From contig JALHSV010000151.1 of NCBI GenBank assembly GCA_022865525.1, positions 1 to 6,945 of the forward strand: DNA of 6,945 nucleotides. Reading direction: 5' to 3'. Positions 5,494 to 6,945 of the stretch are shown here, piece by piece. Source of the stretch: Thermodesulfovibrionales bacterium. Its GTDB lineage: Bacteria; Nitrospirota; Thermodesulfovibrionia; Thermodesulfovibrionales; SM23-35. Made by a program: the position numbers and the translations under genes. Every line of letters begins with the position of its first letter. Positions within the stretch are counted from its first letter, which is position 1. The notes under the pieces were generated by a model. That model made no database searches. It was not told the DNA's origin and worked only from the letters and a program-made list of their open reading frames with translations.

Positions 5494-5506
5494 AAGAAAT
5501 TAAAAT
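5477..5506 (+). promoter_or_regulatory. ftsY promoter candidate (TTGATA / 18 bp / TAAAAT)
   Basis: TTGATA (5477-5482) and TAAAAT (5501-5506) are 18 bp apart. Transcription would start near 5513 and give a leader of about 20 nt holding the ribosome binding site GAGGAGG (5524-5530). The region is AT-rich and a second TTGATA (5487-5492) makes the exact -35 uncertain. Confidence 0.35.
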
Positions 5507-5534
5507 TATGGATTATTTTTTCTGAGGAGGAATG

Positions 5535-6440
5535 ATGGGGTTTTTTGACCGTTTGAAGGATAGTTTGACAAAGACAAGAAAAAGCTTTGTTGGAAAAGTT
5601 GAGTCTATTTTGACAGGCCGCAAAATTGATGAAGCGGCGCTTGAAGAGCTTGAAGAAATTCTCATTATGTCTGATGTAGGAACGAAGGCAGCATCGGAGA
5701 TCATGACGGTTATCCGTGAGAAGGCCAGGAAAGGTGAGGCAAAGGATGTCGACTCCGTCAGGGACCTCCTGAAAAGAGAAATGACAGAAATGCTTGGGGA
5801 CCCGCACCCCATCGCGATCTTTGGCAATAAACCATTTGTTATCCTTGCTGTCGGAGTAAACGGCGTTGGAAAGACAACAACGATCGGAAAGCTTGCGAGC
5901 AGGTTTCGCTCACAGGGACTCTCTGTTCTCCTCGCAGCGGGCGACACCTTTCGGGCAGCCGGAATAGAACAGCTTGAGATATGGGCCCAAAGAGCTGATA
6001 CCCAGTTAGTAAAACACCAGAAGGGATCAGATCCTGCTGCAGTCGCTTTTGATGCAGTGGTAGCAGCGCAGAGCAGAAATATCGATGTTCTTATCATTGA
6101 TACCGCAGGAAGGCTTCATACCAAAAGCAATCTCATGGAGGAACTGAAAAAGGTCAGAAGATCTATCGACAAAGCGATGCCGGGGGCACCCCAGGAGATC
6201 CTTCTTGTTGTTGATGCAACAACAGGGCAGAATGCACTCAGGCAGGCCGAGTCGTTTAACGAAGCTGTTGGAATTACCGGGATCGCCCTAACAAAACTTG
6301 ATGGTACTGCTAAGGGTGGAATCATCTTCGCTGTCAAGAAAGGACTTGGGATTCCGGTAAGACTTATCGGAATTGGTGAAAGGATTGACGACCTCAGGGA
6401 TTTTGAACCAAAGGAATTTGTAGAGGCGCTGTTTTCATAA
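5535..6440 (+). CDS. ftsY: Signal recognition particle receptor FtsY
   Basis: The product is a 301-residue SRP GTPase that docks SRP-ribosome complexes at the inner membrane and, with Ffh, passes membrane proteins to SecYEG. Visible: an N-terminal amphipathic start MGFFDRLKDSLTKTR; the N domain (about 20-90) with LEELEEILIMSDVG (37-50); G1 GVNGVGKTT (107-115); the family motif DTFRAAGIEQL (137-147); G3 DTAGRLHT (189-196); G4 TKLDGTAKGG (253-262), whose TAKGG is the FtsY form; and GIGERIDDLRDF (279-290). There is no long acidic A domain, so it is the compact NG type. Two ATGs stand in tandem at 5532 and 5535. The second is chosen because the ribosome binding site GAGGAGG ends only one base before the first and because FtsY proteins typically begin MGFF. 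The coding end overlaps the converging penicillin-binding protein gene by 47 bp. Confidence 0.97.
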   Translation: MGFFDRLKDSLTKTRKSFVGKVESILTGRKIDEAALEELEEILIMSDVGTKAASEIMTVIREKARKGEAKDVDSVRDLLKREMTEMLGDPHPIAIFGNKPFVILAVGVNGVGKTTTIGKLASRFRSQGLSVLLAAGDTFRAAGIEQLEIWAQRADTQLVKHQKGSDPAAVAFDAVVAAQSRNIDVLIIDTAGRLHTKSNLMEELKKVRRSIDKAMPGAPQEILLVVDATTGQNALRQAESFNEAVGITGIALTKLDGTAKGGIIFAVKKGLGIPVRLIGIGERIDDLRDFEPKEFVEALFS

Positions 6441-6945
6441 AATCTATCCATATCGGAAGTGCTGCACGTGCGCCGGTCTCTTTTGGCCCAATCGGCGTAT
6501 GGTCATCCCTTCCAACCCATACGCCAACAACAAGCCTTTCATCAAATCCGATAAACCACGCATCCGTGTAATCATTGGTAGTTCCTGTTTTACCGAAAAT
6601 TGGCCTTTTGAGTTCCTTTGCTCTCACTGCAGTTCCCTCTTCAACGACAGCCTTCAGGAGAATCTTCATCTCCTGCACATCTTCTTCAGAAAGCACGTGT
6701 TCGATGACCGGTTTATTCTCCTCGATGACAACACCGTCACGGTTCAGTATCCTTTCATAGAACATAATCTTTGGTTGCTGTCCAGATGCAAATGCAGAAT
6801 ACGCATATACCATATCTATGAGCGTGACATCTGATGCTCCTATAGCGAGAGGAAGATACCGGTGGAGCTGACTTCGTATTCCGAGCCTCCGGGCCATTTC
6901 TATGACACCATCAATTCCTATATCTGTTGCAAGCCTGACGGTAGC
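6394..6945 (-). CDS. mrcA: Class A penicillin-binding protein (PBP1A type), C-terminal part
   Basis: The window holds the last 183 residues; the N-terminus, membrane anchor and glycosyltransferase domain lie beyond the right edge. The frame is open to position 6945. What is seen is the end of the transpeptidase domain that cross-links peptidoglycan in the periplasm: ATVRLATDIGIDGVI (1-15 of the visible part), RRLGIRSQL (19-27), LPLAIGASDVTLIDMVYAYS (31-50), the active-site motif KTGTTND (119-125) with DAWFIGF, and VGVWVGRDD (140-148). The catalytic SxxK and SxN motifs would be upstream. The chain stops 14 residues after the conserved WIDFM, at ...PLVQNP, while relatives usually continue with a longer non-catalytic tail. 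The stop lies antisense to ftsY, with 47 bp of overlap, so the tail may have been lost by rearrangement. The gene converges on ftsY. Confidence 0.93.
   Translation of the reverse strand, partial: ATVRLATDIGIDGVIEMARRLGIRSQLHRYLPLAIGASDVTLIDMVYAYSAFASGQQPKIMFYERILNRDGVVIEENKPVIEHVLSEEDVQEMKILLKAVVEEGTAVRAKELKRPIFGKTGTTNDYTDAWFIGFDERLVVGVWVGRDDHTPIGPKETGARAALPIWIDFMKTAPLQIPLVQNP

Noticed and set aside
5513..6097. A 194-codon open frame antisense to ftsY
   Set aside because: It lies opposite a certain ftsY gene, is full of Ser and low-complexity stretches, and has no recognisable domain; it is a shadow of ftsY codon use.
6310..6440. Alternative frame antisense to the ftsY end reading FKIPEVV, which resembles the usual PBP1A tail and hinted at a frameshift
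   Set aside because: The similarity ends after a few residues and the plus strand there encodes the conserved FtsY C-terminus without defect, so chance is the simpler explanation.

Overview
The window looks like the chromosome of a Gram-negative, probably anaerobic environmental bacterium. The short FtsY without an acidic N-terminal domain, the CspA-type protein and the MtaD type recall Nitrospirota or the former Deltaproteobacteria, but this is an impression from remembered protein families; no marker here fixes the phylum. Most genes are housekeeping genes, tightly packed. There is no tRNA, rRNA, CRISPR array, insertion sequence or phage gene.

Left end (1-966, all minus strand): a cold-adaptation / ribosome cluster. 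In transcription order it holds a CspA-family cold-shock protein, a strong intrinsic terminator, a single-RRM RNA-binding protein, ribosomal protein S21 (rpsU, TTG start overlapping the end of the RRM gene) and a small, very basic protein that runs off the left edge. All are RNA-binding or ribosome-linked. The csp leader can fold so that its ribosome binding site is paired in either of two mutually exclusive ways, which makes it a candidate RNA switch.

Middle (1185-1778): recR, plus strand, with a good sigma70-type promoter so close to the ATG that the mRNA would be almost leaderless. It converges on the next transcription unit.

1869-5368 (minus strand): asd (aspartate-semialdehyde dehydrogenase), mtaD (methylthioadenosine / S-adenosylhomocysteine deaminase) and a stand-alone DUF262 (ParB/sulfiredoxin-fold) protein, in that transcription order, with gaps of 10 and 37 bp and one visible promoter before asd. 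Asd feeds methionine/SAM synthesis and MtaD recycles SAM by-products. The DUF262 gene is the one accessory-looking gene; its family occurs mainly in restriction and anti-phage systems, but no partner nuclease is visible here.

Right end (5477-6945): ftsY (signal recognition particle receptor), divergent from asd, and, converging on it with a 47-bp overlap of coding ends, the C-terminal part of a class A penicillin-binding protein whose tail seems shortened.

I found no clearly new multi-gene system. The best leads are the csp leader switch, the csp-terminator-RRM-rpsU-small-protein arrangement, and the orphan DUF262 gene.
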